Source: Actinobacillus porcitonsillarum
GTDB taxonomy: Bacteria; Pseudomonadota; Gammaproteobacteria; Enterobacterales; Pasteurellaceae
Reading direction: 5' to 3'
Assembly: GCF_003101015.1 (NCBI RefSeq)
Contig: NZ_CP029206.1
Location: forward strand, 1,933,001 to 1,997,000
Length of the DNA stretch: 64,000 nt
A program made the position numbers and the translations under genes. This document shows, piece by piece, positions 27,830 through 39,524 of this stretch. The notes beneath the pieces are model-generated. The model was not told the DNA's origin. It ran no database searches and worked only from the letters and a program-made list of their open reading frames with translations. Numbering within the stretch: the first letter of the stretch is position 1; each line of letters starts with the position of its first letter.

Positions 27830-29362
27830 ATGACTCCAGTTGTTGCCCTTGTCGGCAGACCTAATGTTGGTAAATCAACACTCTTTAATCGCTTAACTCG
27901 CACGCGAGATGCTCTCGTGGCAGATTTCCCCGGCTTAACCCGAGACCGAAAATATGGCCATGCGAACATTGGCGGCTATGATTTCATTGTTATTGATACC
28001 GGCGGTATTGATGGCTCTGAAGAAGGTGTCGAAGAAAAAATGGCTGAACAATCGTTATTAGCGATTGAAGAAGCGGACGTTGTACTCTTTTTAGTGGATG
28101 CACGTGCAGGGTTAGTACCTGCTGATGTGGGGATCGCTCAATACCTTCGCCAACGTGAAAAAACCACAGTCGTGGTAGCAAATAAAACCGACGGTATTGA
28201 TGCAGATTCGCATTGCGCCGAGTTTTACCAATTAGGTTTAGGCGAAGTTGAGCAAATTGCGGCGGCACAAGGTCGTGGTGTCACACAACTTATCGAGCAA
28301 GTTTTAGCACCTCTAGCCGAAGAACTCGGTGGTTCACAAGCGGTTGAAAATGAAGAAGAATTTGCAGATCACGAAGAAAATGAAACAGCTCAGGATGAGT
28401 GGGATCGTGATTTTGATTTCGAAAATGAAGAAGATGCAGCATTATTAGACGAGGCATTAGAAGAAGAAAATGCTGCTGTTGAAGATAAAAATATCAAAAT
28501 TGCCATTGTGGGGCGTCCTAACGTTGGAAAATCAACGCTAACCAACCGTATTTTAGGCGAAGAGCGTGTTGTTGTTTACGATATGCCTGGCACAACCCGT
28601 GATTCTATCTATATTCCAATGGAACGAGATGGGCAGCACTATACAATCATTGATACTGCCGGTGTGCGTAAACGTGGTAAAGTAAATCTTGCCGTAGAAA
28701 AATTCTCGGTAATCAAAACCTTACAAGCGATTCAAGATGCCAATGTAGTGCTATTAACCATTGATGCTCGTGAAGGGATTTCAGATCAAGACCTTTCATT
28801 GTTAGGCTTTATTCTCAATGCTGGACGTTCACTGGTTATTGTGGTTAATAAATGGGATGGTTTATCACAAGATATTAAAGATCAAGTGAAATCAGAGTTA
28901 GATCGTCGTTTAGATTTTATTGATTTTGCTCGTGTGCATTTTATTTCAGCTTTGCATGGCTCAGGTGTTGGTAATTTATTTGAGTCGGTAAAAGAAGCCT
29001 ATGCTTGTGCGACACAAAAAACATCAACCTCTATGCTTACCCGTATTTTACGTATGGCAGCGGATGAACACCAACCGCCTCTCGTCAATGGGCGTAGAGT
29101 GAAATTAAAATATGCTCACCCGGGTGGTTATAACCCACCGATTATTGTGATTCACGGTAATCAAGTTGATAAATTAGCGGACTCTTACAAACGCTATTTA
29201 TCTAATTATTATCGTAAGAGTTTAAAAATTATTGGCTCGCCAATTCGTATTCAATTCCAAGAAGGTAACAACCCTTTTGCTGGTAAGCGGAATAAATTGA
29301 CACCAAGCCAATTACGTAAACGTAAACGCTTAATGAAATTTATTAAGAAAAATAAAAGATAA
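27830..29362 (+). CDS. der: Double-GTPase ribosome assembly factor Der (EngA)
   Basis: An essential GTPase for 50S maturation, 510 residues. There are two G domains in tandem: G1a [12 protein letters not shown] (about 8) with DTGG, and G1b [12 protein letters not shown] (about 226) with [10 protein letters not shown] and NKWDGL. A strongly acidic linker (about 168-215, many E/D) joins them. The KH-like C-terminal domain ends in [15 protein letters not shown]. Length is normal for gammaproteobacteria. Confidence 0.96.
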   Translation: MTPVVALVGRPNVGKSTLFNRLTRTRDALVADFPGLTRDRKYGHANIGGYDFIVIDTGGIDGSEEGVEEKMAEQSLLAIEEADVVLFLVDARAGLVPADVGIAQYLRQREKTTVVVANKTDGIDADSHCAEFYQLGLGEVEQIAAAQGRGVTQLIEQVLAPLAEELGGSQAVENEEEFADHEENETAQDEWDRDFDFENEEDAALLDEALEEENAAVEDKNIKIAIVGRPNVGKSTLTNRILGEERVVVYDMPGTTRDSIYIPMERDGQHYTIIDTAGVRKRGKVNLAVEKFSVIKTLQAIQDANVVLLTIDAREGISDQDLSLLGFILNAGRSLVIVVNKWDGLSQDIKDQVKSELDRRLDFIDFARVHFISALHGSGVGNLFESVKEAYACATQKTSTSMLTRILRMAADEHQPPLVNGRRVKLKYAHPGGYNPPIIVIHGNQVDKLADSYKRYLSNYYRKSLKIIGSPIRIQFQEGNNPFAGKRNKLTPSQLRKRKRLMKFIKKNKR

Positions 29363-29404
29363 ATTTGTCCCTTTCTCATTTTAAAATAAGAGAGATGTAA
29401 ATAC

Positions 29405-30832
29405 ATGATGCAATACTCCCCTAAATTTAATCAAGCTAAAGTATTAGTGCTTGGTGATGTAATGCTAGATCGCTACTGGTTTGGTGCAACGAATCGTATT
29501 TCGCCGGAAGCACCTGTTCCGGTGGTAAAGGTTCAGGATATTGAAGAGCGTGCCGGTGGTGCTGCGAACGTTGCAATGAACATTGCAAGTTTGAATGTGC
29601 CAGTAGCTTTACATGGTTTAATTGGTCAAGATGATGCAGGAAATGCATTAGATAAACTGCTGAACTCGCACAATATTCAAAATCATTGTGTTGCATTAAC
29701 CACACATCCAACCATTACGAAATTGCGTATTCTTTCTCGTCATCAACAATTATTGCGTTTAGATTTTGAGGAAGGATTCCATAATGTTGAAAGCCGTGAT
29801 TTATTAAATAAATTAGCGCAAAACATTCTGGACTACGGAGCCTTAATTCTTTCAGATTACGGTAAGGGCACTTTAGAATCTGTCCAAGAGATGATTCAAA
29901 TTGCTCGTAAAGCTAATGTGCCTGTGTTGATCGACCCGAAAGGCACTGATTTTGAGCGTTATCGTGGTGCAACGCTTTTAACACCTAATATGTCTGAGTT
30001 CGAAGCCGTTGTTGGTCATTGTAAAGACGATGATGACATTGTCGCTAAAGGTTTGAAAATGATTGCAGACTTTGACTTGACAGCATTATTGGTAACTCGT
30101 TCTGAAAAAGGGATGACATTAATTCGTCCAAATCAAGCGCCTTACCACTTACCTACACAAGCAAAAGAAGTTTATGATGTAACAGGTGCCGGCGATACAG
30201 TCATTAGTGTTTTAGCGACAGCTATTGCTGATGGTCGACCTTTTGAAGAAGCATGTTACTTAGCCAATGCAGCGGCTGGTGTAGTTGTTGGTAAATTAGG
30301 AACATCTACGGTAAGCCCTGTTGAATTAGAAAATGCGATCCACCAACGTGCAACAACCGGTTTTGGCATTGTGTCTGAAGCAGAATTAAAAGCGATAGTT
30401 GAAGAAGCTAAAAAACGCGGCGAGAAAATCGTGATGACAAACGGCTGTTTTGATATTCTTCATCCTGGACATGTTTCTTATTTAGAGAATGCACGTAAAT
30501 TAGGCGATCGTTTAATTGTGGCGGTTAATACAGATGACTCTGTTAAACGCTTAAAAGGCGAAGCTCGTCCAATTAACGAACTTGATGCGCGCATGGCTGT
30601 GCTAGCAGGACTCTCTTCTGTTGATTGGGTTGTAGCATTTAACGAAGATACACCTCAACGCTTAATTGGCGAAATTTTACCAAATCTTCTTGTTAAAGGC
30701 GGGGACTATAAACCTGAAGACATTGCAGGTGCAAAAGAAGTCATTAACAACGGAGGCGAAGTTCAGGTATTGAATTTTGAAAATGGCTGTTCTACCACAA
30801 ATGTGATTAAAAAGATTCAATCTTTAGCATAA
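29405..30832 (+). CDS. hldE: Bifunctional heptose kinase / adenylyltransferase HldE
   Basis: Makes ADP-heptose for the lipooligosaccharide core. The N-terminal ribokinase-like domain (1 to ~318) phosphorylates heptose 7-phosphate ([31 protein letters not shown]). The C-terminal cytidylyltransferase-like domain carries [20 protein letters not shown]. It is 475 residues, complete. gmhA, an earlier step of the same pathway, lies at 50.6 kb in this window. Start could be either of two adjacent ATGs (29405, 29408). Confidence 0.95.
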   Translation: MMQYSPKFNQAKVLVLGDVMLDRYWFGATNRISPEAPVPVVKVQDIEERAGGAANVAMNIASLNVPVALHGLIGQDDAGNALDKLLNSHNIQNHCVALTTHPTITKLRILSRHQQLLRLDFEEGFHNVESRDLLNKLAQNILDYGALILSDYGKGTLESVQEMIQIARKANVPVLIDPKGTDFERYRGATLLTPNMSEFEAVVGHCKDDDDIVAKGLKMIADFDLTALLVTRSEKGMTLIRPNQAPYHLPTQAKEVYDVTGAGDTVISVLATAIADGRPFEEACYLANAAAGVVVGKLGTSTVSPVELENAIHQRATTGFGIVSEAELKAIVEEAKKRGEKIVMTNGCFDILHPGHVSYLENARKLGDRLIVAVNTDDSVKRLKGEARPINELDARMAVLAGLSSVDWVVAFNEDTPQRLIGEILPNLLVKGGDYKPEDIAGAKEVINNGGEVQVLNFENGCSTTNVIKKIQSLA

Positions 30833-30915
30833 TGGTATTATATCTAAGTGAACCTTTTAGTATAATCAAACTCTAAAATGACAATTTTAGTGTTTACACA
30901 AGTAGGAAAAGAAAA

Positions 30916-31869
30916 ATGAAATTTACCTCAGCCAAATCTTTATTGGTGGCATTTGTTGCGACATTAGGCTTATCTCAGTCTCTTTTGGCTGCCGAAGAAC
31001 GTGTTGTTGCAACCGTTGATGGCAATATGATTATGGAAAGCCAAGTGACCCGAGCATTAGGGAAAAAAGCAAATACGGAAGCAAATCGTAAAGCAGCCCT
31101 TGAAAACGTCATTGATGATTTTCTTGTTCAAAAAGCAATTAAACAATCGGGCGTAAAAGTGGATTATCGCCGAGTAGATCAAGCGATTGAAGAAATTGCA
31201 GCACGTAATGGTTTAACCTATGGTCAATTACTTGATGCGTTAGACTATCAAGGTATTACTTTAAATCAATATCGCCAACAAATTGCGCAACAAATGATGA
31301 TGGAAGCAGTACGCCATCAAAGTATTGGCAAATCAATTCAGGTAAACCCTGAAGATGTTCGAGCTCAAGCGCAAGCACTTATGGCAAAAGATAAAGCAGC
31401 AGGTAAATTAAAATCTGTATCCGGCACAGAACCTCGTATCAGCCATATTCTGATTAAAACAACGCCTGTACTCAACGATACTCAAGCTAAAGCTAAATTA
31501 AATAGCATCATTGCGGATATTAAAGCGGGTAAAACAACCTTTGAAGAAGCTGCAAAAGCAAATTCTGTGGATTATGTTTCTGCTGCTGATGGTGGTGACT
31601 TAGGATTTAATTTCTTAGATATCTATGATCCTGCATTTGCTAATGCCGCAGCAAAAGCAAAACAAGGTCAAATTACCGCACCGTTTAAATCACAATTTGG
31701 TTGGCACATTCTGAAAGTAACCGATTCTCGTCAAGGCGATAGAACGGAAGATGCTTATGCTCAAAGAGCGTACGAGCAACTTGCTAATCAACAAGCTGAG
31801 GCAGCTTCTAAAGATTGGGTAAAAGCATTAAGAAAAACAGCTAATATCCAATATGTAAATGTAAAATAA
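30916..31869 (+). CDS. surA: Periplasmic chaperone/PPIase SurA (short form)
   Basis: An outer-membrane-protein chaperone, 317 residues, with a signal peptide ending near QSLLAAEE. The N-terminal SurA domain (about 28-150; VVATVDGNMIMESQV) is followed by one parvulin domain (about 172-275; PRISHILIKTTP, GGDLGFNF, PFKSQFGWHILKV). E. coli SurA has two parvulin domains; the single-domain form is typical of Pasteurellaceae. rsmA follows, as in many gammaproteobacteria, but a terminator lies between them. Confidence 0.88.
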   Translation: MKFTSAKSLLVAFVATLGLSQSLLAAEERVVATVDGNMIMESQVTRALGKKANTEANRKAALENVIDDFLVQKAIKQSGVKVDYRRVDQAIEEIAARNGLTYGQLLDALDYQGITLNQYRQQIAQQMMMEAVRHQSIGKSIQVNPEDVRAQAQALMAKDKAAGKLKSVSGTEPRISHILIKTTPVLNDTQAKAKLNSIIADIKAGKTTFEEAAKANSVDYVSAADGGDLGFNFLDIYDPAFANAAAKAKQGQITAPFKSQFGWHILKVTDSRQGDRTEDAYAQRAYEQLANQQAEAASKDWVKALRKTANIQYVNVK

Positions 31870-31882
31870 ATTTTCTCATTTC

Positions 31883-31908
31883 AAGAACCTCGCCTAAGCG
31901 GGGTTCTT
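31883..31908 (+). terminator. Terminator after surA
   Basis: AAGAACC.CGC-CTAA-GCG.GGTTCTT with one mismatch, then TCATT. The T-run is short, so some read-through to rsmA (start 31931) is likely. Confidence 0.6.
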
Positions 31909-31930
31909 TCATTATTTAATAAGGACAAAA

Positions 31931-32800
31931 ATGAGTCATATTAACTCTAAAAAACACCTTGGTCATACTGCTCGTAAACGATTTGGTCAGAACTTCTTAC
32001 ACGATATGAATATTATCCACGGTATTGTTTCTGCCATCAATCCTAAGAATGGACAATATTTATTAGAAATTGGACCGGGTTTAGGTGCATTAACGGAACC
32101 TGTTGCAGAACTTGTTGATAAGCTAACTGTTGTGGAATTAGACAGAGATTTAGCAGAGCGTTTAAGACACCACCCATTTTTAAATCATAAGCTTACGATC
32201 ATTGAACAAGATGCGCTTCGTTTCAATTTCCGTGAGTATTTTGAAAGTTTAGATTTGAAAGAAGATGAAGGCGTACGTGTATTCGGTAACTTACCTTATA
32301 ATATTTCAACACCATTAATGTTTCATCTCTTTAAATTCCATGATCTTATTCAAGATATGCACTTTATGTTGCAAAAAGAGGTGGTTAAACGTTTATGTGC
32401 CGCACCAAACAGCAAAGCCTATGGTCGCTTAACTATTATGGCACAATATTATTGTCAAGTTATGCCTGTATTGGAAGTGCCTCCAACTGCATTCAAACCA
32501 GCACCTAAAGTGGATTCAGCCGTTGTTAGACTTGTGCCACATAAACAAATACCACACCCGGTTAAAGACGTTTATTGGTTAAACAGAGTAACAACTCAAG
32601 CATTTAATCAGCGTAGAAAAACATTACGTAATGCATTATCTACATTATTTTCAGTGGAACAATTAGAAACTCTTGGTATTGATTTAAATGCTCGTGCAGA
32701 AAATTTAAGCATTGCTGATTATGCACGTTTAGCCAACTGGCTCTGCGATAATCCACCATTAGTGGACAAAGATATTGAGTTGGTTGATGAAGATATTTAA
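31931..32800 (+). CDS. rsmA: 16S rRNA adenine dimethyltransferase RsmA (KsgA)
   Basis: Dimethylates two adjacent adenines near the 3' end of 16S rRNA, 289 residues. Motifs: [11 protein letters not shown] (about 17), [13 protein letters not shown], the adenine-binding [10 protein letters not shown], and [17 protein letters not shown] short acidic tail ([10 protein letters not shown]) follows the family C-terminus. Starts ATG after AAGGAC. Confidence 0.96.
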   Translation: MSHINSKKHLGHTARKRFGQNFLHDMNIIHGIVSAINPKNGQYLLEIGPGLGALTEPVAELVDKLTVVELDRDLAERLRHHPFLNHKLTIIEQDALRFNFREYFESLDLKEDEGVRVFGNLPYNISTPLMFHLFKFHDLIQDMHFMLQKEVVKRLCAAPNSKAYGRLTIMAQYYCQVMPVLEVPPTAFKPAPKVDSAVVRLVPHKQIPHPVKDVYWLNRVTTQAFNQRRKTLRNALSTLFSVEQLETLGIDLNARAENLSIADYARLANWLCDNPPLVDKDIELVDEDI

Positions 32801-32816
32801 ATTTAAATAGAATCAT

Positions 32817-32845
32817 AATAAGGTAGGCTATTTGCTTACCTTATT
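32817..32845 (+). terminator. Terminator after rsmA
   Basis: AATAAGGTA (32817-32825) pairs with TACCTTATT (32837-32845) and continues into TTTTTAT. Confidence 0.7.
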
Positions 32846-32890
32846 TTTTATCTAAAACATCTCAACGTTTCCTTCATAAAAGGATAAAAA

Positions 32891-32914
32891 AACGCTCTAC
32901 CGAAGTAGAGCGTT
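32891..32914. terminator. Terminator of gapA
   Basis: AACGCTCTAC-CGAA-GTAGAGCGTT, a perfect 10-bp stem with a stable tetraloop. A-rich bases on the left give a T-run for the minus-strand gapA transcript (and AATTTTT on the right). Confidence 0.85.
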
Positions 32915-32942
32915 AATTTTTAATATTTATTCAAAAACTAGA

Positions 32943-33959
<1,017 letters not shown>

Positions 33960-34187
33960 CTATATAAAAGTTAAACAAAATTGTTCTATCACTCAAAAGG
34001 AGTATCAAGATGTGCTAATTATAACACATACTGTTACCGTTTTGACAATAAAAAAGAACAGTTCTCAATATAACAGATAAATGTTCCATGATCTATGTCA
34101 AAACTTATAAAATTCTCCTTCGCTTCACGTAAAAAAATTGTAAAATACAACCGCTTATATCGTATAAATAGACGGCAAGGGGATGAC

Positions 34188-34583
34188 ATGATAAAAGATA
34201 TTGATGAACTTACCGAAGAACAAGTAGAAATCTTGTTAAACAGCGGTACAGAACAGCCTTTTACGGGCAAATTTTTGAATGAAGATCGTGTAGGTACATA
34301 CCGTTGTGCGAGATGCCATAATGCACTCTTTCGTTCAGATACTAAATTTGATGCGGGTTGCGGTTGGCCAAGTTTTTATGAAGCTGTTTCAGACAATGCG
34401 TTACGTTATCTTGATGATTATAGTCTAGGACGCCATCGTACAGAAATTCGTTGCGGTAATTGTGATTCACATATGGGGCATGTCTTTAATGATGGTCCTC
34501 CTCCAACAGGATTACGCTTCTGTTTAAATTCCATTGCACTTAACTTTAAATGGGATGAAACTGGCGAAGAAATTGATGGTTAA
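34188..34583 (+). CDS. msrB: Peptide-methionine (R)-S-oxide reductase MsrB
   Basis: Repairs the R form of methionine sulfoxide, 131 residues from ATG 34188 after CAAGGGG. The longer in-frame start at 34095 lacks a ribosome-binding site and family match. Zinc is held by CARC and CGNC; the catalytic Cys is in LRFCLNSIAL near residue 115, and HMGHVFNDGP precedes it. It is a stand-alone MsrB with no fused MsrA. Confidence 0.94.
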   Translation: MIKDIDELTEEQVEILLNSGTEQPFTGKFLNEDRVGTYRCARCHNALFRSDTKFDAGCGWPSFYEAVSDNALRYLDDYSLGRHRTEIRCGNCDSHMGHVFNDGPPPTGLRFCLNSIALNFKWDETGEEIDG

Positions 34584-34596
34584 TTTGTATTAGATA

Positions 34597-34632
34597 AAAA
34601 GCCTGAGACTTCATTTGGAGTGCCAGGCTTTT
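34597..34632. terminator. Bidirectional terminator between msrB and lrgB
   Basis: AAAAGCCTG (34597-34605) pairs with CAGGCTTTT (34624-34632) across an 18-base loop, followed by CTTTTT. The genes converge here. Confidence 0.7.
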
Positions 34633-34636
34633 CTTT

Positions 34637-35323
34637 TTAATAAAATAACCAAACCGCCAATTTAAAGACCATAGGTGCAAATATCGAAGATAACACTCCA
34701 CAAGCGACTAAAGCGATAGAGCTATAACTGCCTGTTTTTACACTATATTCCATACATCGCCCGGTTCCGAGTGCGTGAGAAACAGCCCCCATCGTTAAGC
34801 CAATCGCTCGTACATTTCTTACCCCAAGCCAATGTAAAACAGAAAAGCCAAACACTGAGCCTAATAATCCTGCAATCATTACGCCTACGGCTGTAACAGC
34901 AGAGCTTCCGCCAATTTGTCCTGCAATAGAAATGGCAATGGGTGTTGAAACCGATTTAGGAATAATCGTAGCTAGGATCTCTTGACTTGCACCGAACAAA
35001 ACGGCAAAGAATACCCCTGTACTCATGGCAATTAAGGTGCCAAATAAAACGACCGCTGTGATAGGTTTCCATTTTTTTCTAATTTGCGGTAATTGCTCAT
35101 AAAAAGGCAGAGCTAATGCAACCACTGAAACGCCTAATAAATTATTCAACGGGAAATTGCCACGATAATAATCAGAGTAAGGAATTTTCCCGATAACTAA
35201 AATCAAAATAACCAATAACAAGGCAATCAGAAAGGGATTCAAAATCGCTGAGTTTAATTTTTTGCTGATTTTTTGTCCGAGTAAAAATGCCAAAATCGTT
35301 AAAACCGAAAAAAGATAAATCAT
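34637..35323 (-). CDS. LrgB/CidB-family membrane protein
   Basis: A 228-residue inner-membrane protein with about six hydrophobic segments. It shows the LrgB signature SVSTPIAISIAGQIGGSSAV and GAVSHALGTGRCMEYSVKTG. ATG 35323 is favoured over 35335 because GGAGGGG sits between the two as ribosome-binding site. The upstream lrgA-type gene ends at 35335. The pair is proposed to control murein hydrolase export, holin-like lysis or pyruvate/glycolate transport; which applies here is not visible. Confidence 0.88.
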   Translation of the reverse strand: MIYLFSVLTILAFLLGQKISKKLNSAILNPFLIALLLVILILVIGKIPYSDYYRGNFPLNNLLGVSVVALALPFYEQLPQIRKKWKPITAVVLFGTLIAMSTGVFFAVLFGASQEILATIIPKSVSTPIAISIAGQIGGSSAVTAVGVMIAGLLGSVFGFSVLHWLGVRNVRAIGLTMGAVSHALGTGRCMEYSVKTGSYSSIALVACGVLSSIFAPMVFKLAVWLFY

Positions 35324-35334
35324 ATTCCCCTCCA

Positions 35335-35697
35335 TTATTTATAGCGATGGAAAATCCATTGTCCAAATAGCCCGATTAGCACGACAGAAAGCGATGTACT
35401 TAGTACATTAGAAAGTACAAATGACGCTAAATGCGCTTGTAAAACATCAAGATGTTCAATAATTTCGGCACAGATAGGGATAAAAAAGACGGTCATATAT
35501 CGTGTGAGAGGTCTTGCACTAGGTGTTACCCATTCCACTTTGACAATACCGAGAACGAGACAGGAAAAGAGCAGTAACATTCCCCAAATACTATCGGAAA
35601 TACCGATAGGTATTAAAATTGCCAATCCTTTTCCGAGATATAACATAGCAAAAAGCAAAGCGAGCGAAAGCAGGTTGCGGATTGCTTTAATAAGCAT
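35335..35697 (-). CDS. LrgA/CidA-family holin-like protein
   Basis: A 120-residue protein with four hydrophobic segments, the size and topology of LrgA/CidA. It shows the family motifs IPIGISDSIWGMLLLFSCL and MTVFFIPICAEIIEHLDVL. It is cotranscribed with lrgB, whose ribosome-binding site overlaps its stop codon. No LytS/LytR-type regulator adjoins. Confidence 0.87.
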   Translation of the reverse strand: MLIKAIRNLLSLALLFAMLYLGKGLAILIPIGISDSIWGMLLLFSCLVLGIVKVEWVTPSARPLTRYMTVFFIPICAEIIEHLDVLQAHLASFVLSNVLSTSLSVVLIGLFGQWIFHRYK

Positions 35698-35822
35698 ATA
35701 AGCCCCCTAATAAAAAATAAGCGGTATCATTCAACTTATTTTTTGCAAATAACAAGGTGCTTGCTATTTGCAAAAAACATCGCAAATTATACCGCTTTCA
35801 GAAGGTAAAAATTTGATTTGTC

Positions 35823-37745
35823 TTAATTTTTCTTTAAAAATTGAATGACTCTATCTAAATCCCTTGTTCGAGCCGAAGGGGGAAGACTTTTCAAAAAAGT
35901 AGCACCATATTGTCGTGTCACCAATCGGTTATCGCAAATAATGACGGCACCACGATCGGATATATCCCGAATTAAACGCCCTACACCTTGTTTTAAGGTT
36001 ATAACCGCCTCTGGAATTTGTATGTCGTTAAAAGGATCGCCACCTTGTAAACGACAATCTTCCATTCTTGCTTTAAACAAAGGCTCGTCCGGTGAAGTAA
36101 AAGGTAATTTATCAATAATCACAAGCGATAAATCATCGCCTCGAACATCAATCCCTTCCCAAAAGCTTTGGGTTGCAACGAGTACCGAATGAGGCTCTTG
36201 GATAAATTTTTCCAATAATTTGCTTTTACTGGTTTCGCCTTGTAATAACACGTTAAGTGATGAATGTTCACGGAGAAAATCAGCCAGCCCTCGCATCATA
36301 TAATAAGAGGTACAAAGTAAAAAACAACGCCCTTGATTAGCTTCAATCAGAGGCATTAACATTTGTCCGAGCGATGTTAAGGTATGAGACTTATTACTCT
36401 CAGGCAAATAGCGCGGAACGCATAATAACGATTGCGAGGCATAATCAAATGGGCTTTGCAACACCATTTGTTCTGCATTTTCAATGCCTAATCGTTGGCA
36501 AAAATGGTTAAAGTTCCCTCCCACTTCTAAGGTTGCAGACGTAAATACCCAGGCCGTTTTCTGCCCTTTCATCTGTTCGCCGAATTTATCCGCGACCGTT
36601 AAAGGCGTAATATGCAATCCGAAAGAGCGACCGTTAGCCTCAAACCAATAGCAGTAGCCTGTAATGGTAGTATCGCCAAATTTTTTTAATAACAATTTTA
36701 TTTCAGCTAAGCGTTCAAAAATTTTATCCAATGTTTCTGAACGTCCTAATGATTTTTTGGCAATTTCACTTAAAAAATCTATATTTTCTGCAATTTTATT
36801 TAACCCATTTACGATTTTTTGATCTGCAAATAAGTCCCTTAAGTTGCCTCGAATTTGCCCCTCTCCCCCCATCAATAAGCGGAAATCTTGGATCACTTTT
36901 TGTAGATGATCTGCCGCCTTTCCTAATTGAGCGAGATCTTTAAGTTCTGAGCGATAAACAATGTTAGTATCTTTACAAAGGTCAAATAATTGTCGAGAGG
37001 TTAAAGATTGCCCAAAGTACTGGCTGGCAATATCGGGAAGTTGATGTGCCTCATCAAAAACTACTAGCTCTGCTTCAGGAATCAGCTCGCCAAACCCGGT
37101 TTCCTTTACCGCCATATCTGCACAAAATAAGTGATGATTAACCACAACTAAATCAGCATCCATCGCTTTTTTACGAGCTTGAACCACGTGGCAATCTTTA
37201 TAATTCGGACAATCACTTCCCAAACAACTTTCTGTCGTGCTGACTAACTGCGGTAAAATTGGACTATCTTCTGCAATCGTTGTACATTCGCTTAAATCGC
37301 CCGTTTTTGTTGATTGATGCCATTTTCTCACTTTAGACAGATCGCTTAAAACCGATTTATCGCCAACCACGCCCATCGCAATGAGTTGATCTAATCGTTC
37401 TAAGCAGAGATAGTTTGCTCTTCCTTTTAATAAGGCAACTTTTCCCTTATATTTCAATGCTTTTTGAATGGTCGGTAAATCACGATTAAACAGCTGATCT
37501 TGCAGGTTTTTAGATCCTGTAGAAACAATCGTTTTTTTCCCGGATAATAAGGCAGGCACTAAATAAGCAAAGGTTTTTCCCGTTCCAGTGCCGGCTTCCA
37601 CCACAACGGGCGTTGCAAATTTCACGGCATTTCCGACCGCTTGCGCCATTTCTAGTTGTGCCTTTCTTGGTTTAAAACCTTTGATGTTGCTACTTAACCA
37701 GCCATCATCACTGAAAGCGTGTATAATTTTTTCACTATATTTCAT
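35823..37745 (-). CDS. yoaA: DinG-family ATP-dependent DNA helicase YoaA
   Basis: An XPD/DinG-type 5'-3' helicase with an iron-sulfur cluster, 640 residues. Walker A is VEAGTGTGKTFAYLVP (about 47). The Fe-S cysteines are spread over NYLCLERL, SECTTIAED and CLGSDCPNYKDC (about 112-200). The DEAH box is in VVFDEAHQLPD, and motif VI in KQGVGRLIRD. In E. coli YoaA works with the HolC clamp-loader subunit at blocked replication forks. Uptake-like half signals with a dyad lie upstream of lrgA (about 35715-35800). Confidence 0.93.
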   Translation of the reverse strand: MKYSEKIIHAFSDDGWLSSNIKGFKPRKAQLEMAQAVGNAVKFATPVVVEAGTGTGKTFAYLVPALLSGKKTIVSTGSKNLQDQLFNRDLPTIQKALKYKGKVALLKGRANYLCLERLDQLIAMGVVGDKSVLSDLSKVRKWHQSTKTGDLSECTTIAEDSPILPQLVSTTESCLGSDCPNYKDCHVVQARKKAMDADLVVVNHHLFCADMAVKETGFGELIPEAELVVFDEAHQLPDIASQYFGQSLTSRQLFDLCKDTNIVYRSELKDLAQLGKAADHLQKVIQDFRLLMGGEGQIRGNLRDLFADQKIVNGLNKIAENIDFLSEIAKKSLGRSETLDKIFERLAEIKLLLKKFGDTTITGYCYWFEANGRSFGLHITPLTVADKFGEQMKGQKTAWVFTSATLEVGGNFNHFCQRLGIENAEQMVLQSPFDYASQSLLCVPRYLPESNKSHTLTSLGQMLMPLIEANQGRCFLLCTSYYMMRGLADFLREHSSLNVLLQGETSKSKLLEKFIQEPHSVLVATQSFWEGIDVRGDDLSLVIIDKLPFTSPDEPLFKARMEDCRLQGGDPFNDIQIPEAVITLKQGVGRLIRDISDRGAVIICDNRLVTRQYGATFLKSLPPSARTRDLDRVIQFLKKN

Positions 37746-37809
37746 ATTTCTTCACTAAAAACAAAGGCACAAGCATTGCTTGTGCCTTTCTCTGATATGG
37801 ATAAGAGCG

Positions 37810-38610
37810 TTAATTATCCAACAATAATCCGTCATCGCTTAATTGCTGATGACGATTTTTTTGGAATAACGCAAGGAGATCAGACACATCCATTTTTTTA
37901 CGTTGCTCACCCGACACATCAAAAGCGACCTGCCCTTGATGTAACATAACCGTACGATCGCCATAGTCTAACGCTTGTCGCATAGAATGAGTAACCATTA
38001 GCGTTGTTAATTTTTGTTCACGAACAATTTTATCCGTTAATTGCATCACAAAATCCGTGGTTTTCGGATCTAATGCCGCCGTATGTTCATCTAATAAAAG
38101 AATATTCGATGGCTGAAGCGATGCCATAAGTAAACTTACCGCTTGGCGTTGTCCACCGGATAACCGCCCCATTTGATCCGTTAAACGGTTTTCTAAACCT
38201 AAACCAAGTAAGGCTAATTTTTCTCGGAAAATTTCACGTTGCTGGCGTTTAATCGCAAAACCTAATCCACGTTTTTGCCCACGTTGGTATGCAAGTGCCA
38301 TATTTTCTTCAATGGTTAAATCTTCGCAAGTTCCAGCCATTGGATCTTGAAAAACGCGAGCCACTGAATTAGCACGTTGCCAAACGCTATGCTGATTGAC
38401 ATTTTTACCCTGAATAAGGATTTCGCCTCGATCAACCATACAATCGCCACTAATCGCATTTAATAGCGTAGATTTACCGGCTCCGTTGCTACCAATCACA
38501 GAAACAAATTCGCCTTCAGCAACATTTAAAGAAAGCCCTCTTAATACAGGATTTTCAATTGCCGTGCCTTTATTAAAGGTAATGAATAAATTTTTCAGTT
38601 CGATCATCAT
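37810..38610 (-). CDS. ABC transporter ATPase (tryptophan/tyrosine-type, COG1101)
   Basis: About 266 residues from ATG 38610, whose ATGA overlaps the permease stop; an alternative ATG lies at 38607. Walker A GSNGAGKSTLLNAI (about 37), signature LSGGQRQAVSLLM and Walker B NILLLDEHTAALDP are intact. The ATPase type with a DPMAGTCEDLTIEENMALAY segment belongs to the TrpXYZ-like importers. It forms an operon with the permease; the usual binding protein is not next to them. Confidence 0.85.
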   Translation of the reverse strand: MMIELKNLFITFNKGTAIENPVLRGLSLNVAEGEFVSVIGSNGAGKSTLLNAISGDCMVDRGEILIQGKNVNQHSVWQRANSVARVFQDPMAGTCEDLTIEENMALAYQRGQKRGLGFAIKRQQREIFREKLALLGLGLENRLTDQMGRLSGGQRQAVSLLMASLQPSNILLLDEHTAALDPKTTDFVMQLTDKIVREQKLTTLMVTHSMRQALDYGDRTVMLHQGQVAFDVSGEQRKKMDVSDLLALFQKNRHQQLSDDGLLLDN

Positions 38611-39524
38611 TTCCCCCGAGAGGCTAACCAACGTTGCTTCATTTTTGGTAATACTAACACAAAAACGACTAAAAGTGCTGTAATTAAATTCAGATCTTGA
38701 GGTCCAAATCCAATGGTATTTAAGGTTTCATTGTTTAAAGCTAAAGCGATAAAGGCACGATATAAGATAGAACCGATAATTACCGCCGTCGTTAGCCAAA
38801 CAATGCGTTTTGCAGAAAAAATAGCCTCCCCAATGATTACGGCAGCTAAGCCGATAACAATTGTCCCTACGCCGATAGAAATATCAACACCGCCATTGCT
38901 CTGTACATATAATGCACCGGCTAAAGCAATTAAGCCATTTGAGATCGCCATTCCGAGTATCGTCATTTTATTGATTGCAATCCCTTGAGCTTTTGCCATT
39001 CGAGGGTTAGTCCCTGTTGCCCGAACTGCTAAACCAATTTGGGTAGAAAAGAACAAATCAAATAAAATTTTAGCCACGATAACAACTAACGCTGCCATTG
39101 CTAAACGAACTAATGCCAGTTGAAAATCTGTTTCAATTGGCATGACATCATAAATGGTCGCTTCGCCTAATAAGGCTAAATTAGGCATTCCCATAATACG
39201 CAAATTGATGGAGTAAAGCGCAATCATCATCAAAATACTTGATAATAATTTTTCAATTTTAAATCCGATATAAAGTGTTGCCGTAATCACACCAGCAAAT
39301 GCCCCAGCAAACATTCCAAATAAGGTTGCCAGCCAAGGATCGATTTGATTAAGAATACACACAACACAAACAGCCCCTCCTAATGGAAAAGAACCGTCTG
39401 CAGTTAAATCCGGAAAATCCAAAATTTTATATGAAATTAACACACCTAAAGCAACAAGGGCATAAATTAACCCAAGTTCTAATGCGCCTAATAAAGCAAT
39501 GTTGCTAAAAATATCACTCATCAT
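38607..39524 (-). CDS. ABC transporter permease (TrpY-like, COG4120)
   Basis: A 305-residue membrane protein with about nine hydrophobic segments, of the branched-chain-type permease fold. Recognisable stretches are LIYALVALGVLISYKILDFP and DLTADGSFPLGGAVCVV near the N-terminus, and RATGTNPRMAKAQGI in the middle. In other bacteria this permease is encoded with a TrpX-type lipoprotein and the ATPase downstream. Here the upstream neighbour is divergent modE and no binding protein is in the window. The substrate is inferred to be aromatic amino acids, with modest confidence. Confidence 0.82.
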   Translation of the reverse strand: MMSDIFSNIALLGALELGLIYALVALGVLISYKILDFPDLTADGSFPLGGAVCVVCILNQIDPWLATLFGMFAGAFAGVITATLYIGFKIEKLLSSILMMIALYSINLRIMGMPNLALLGEATIYDVMPIETDFQLALVRLAMAALVVIVAKILFDLFFSTQIGLAVRATGTNPRMAKAQGIAINKMTILGMAISNGLIALAGALYVQSNGGVDISIGVGTIVIGLAAVIIGEAIFSAKRIVWLTTAVIIGSILYRAFIALALNNETLNTIGFGPQDLNLITALLVVFVLVLPKMKQRWLASRGK

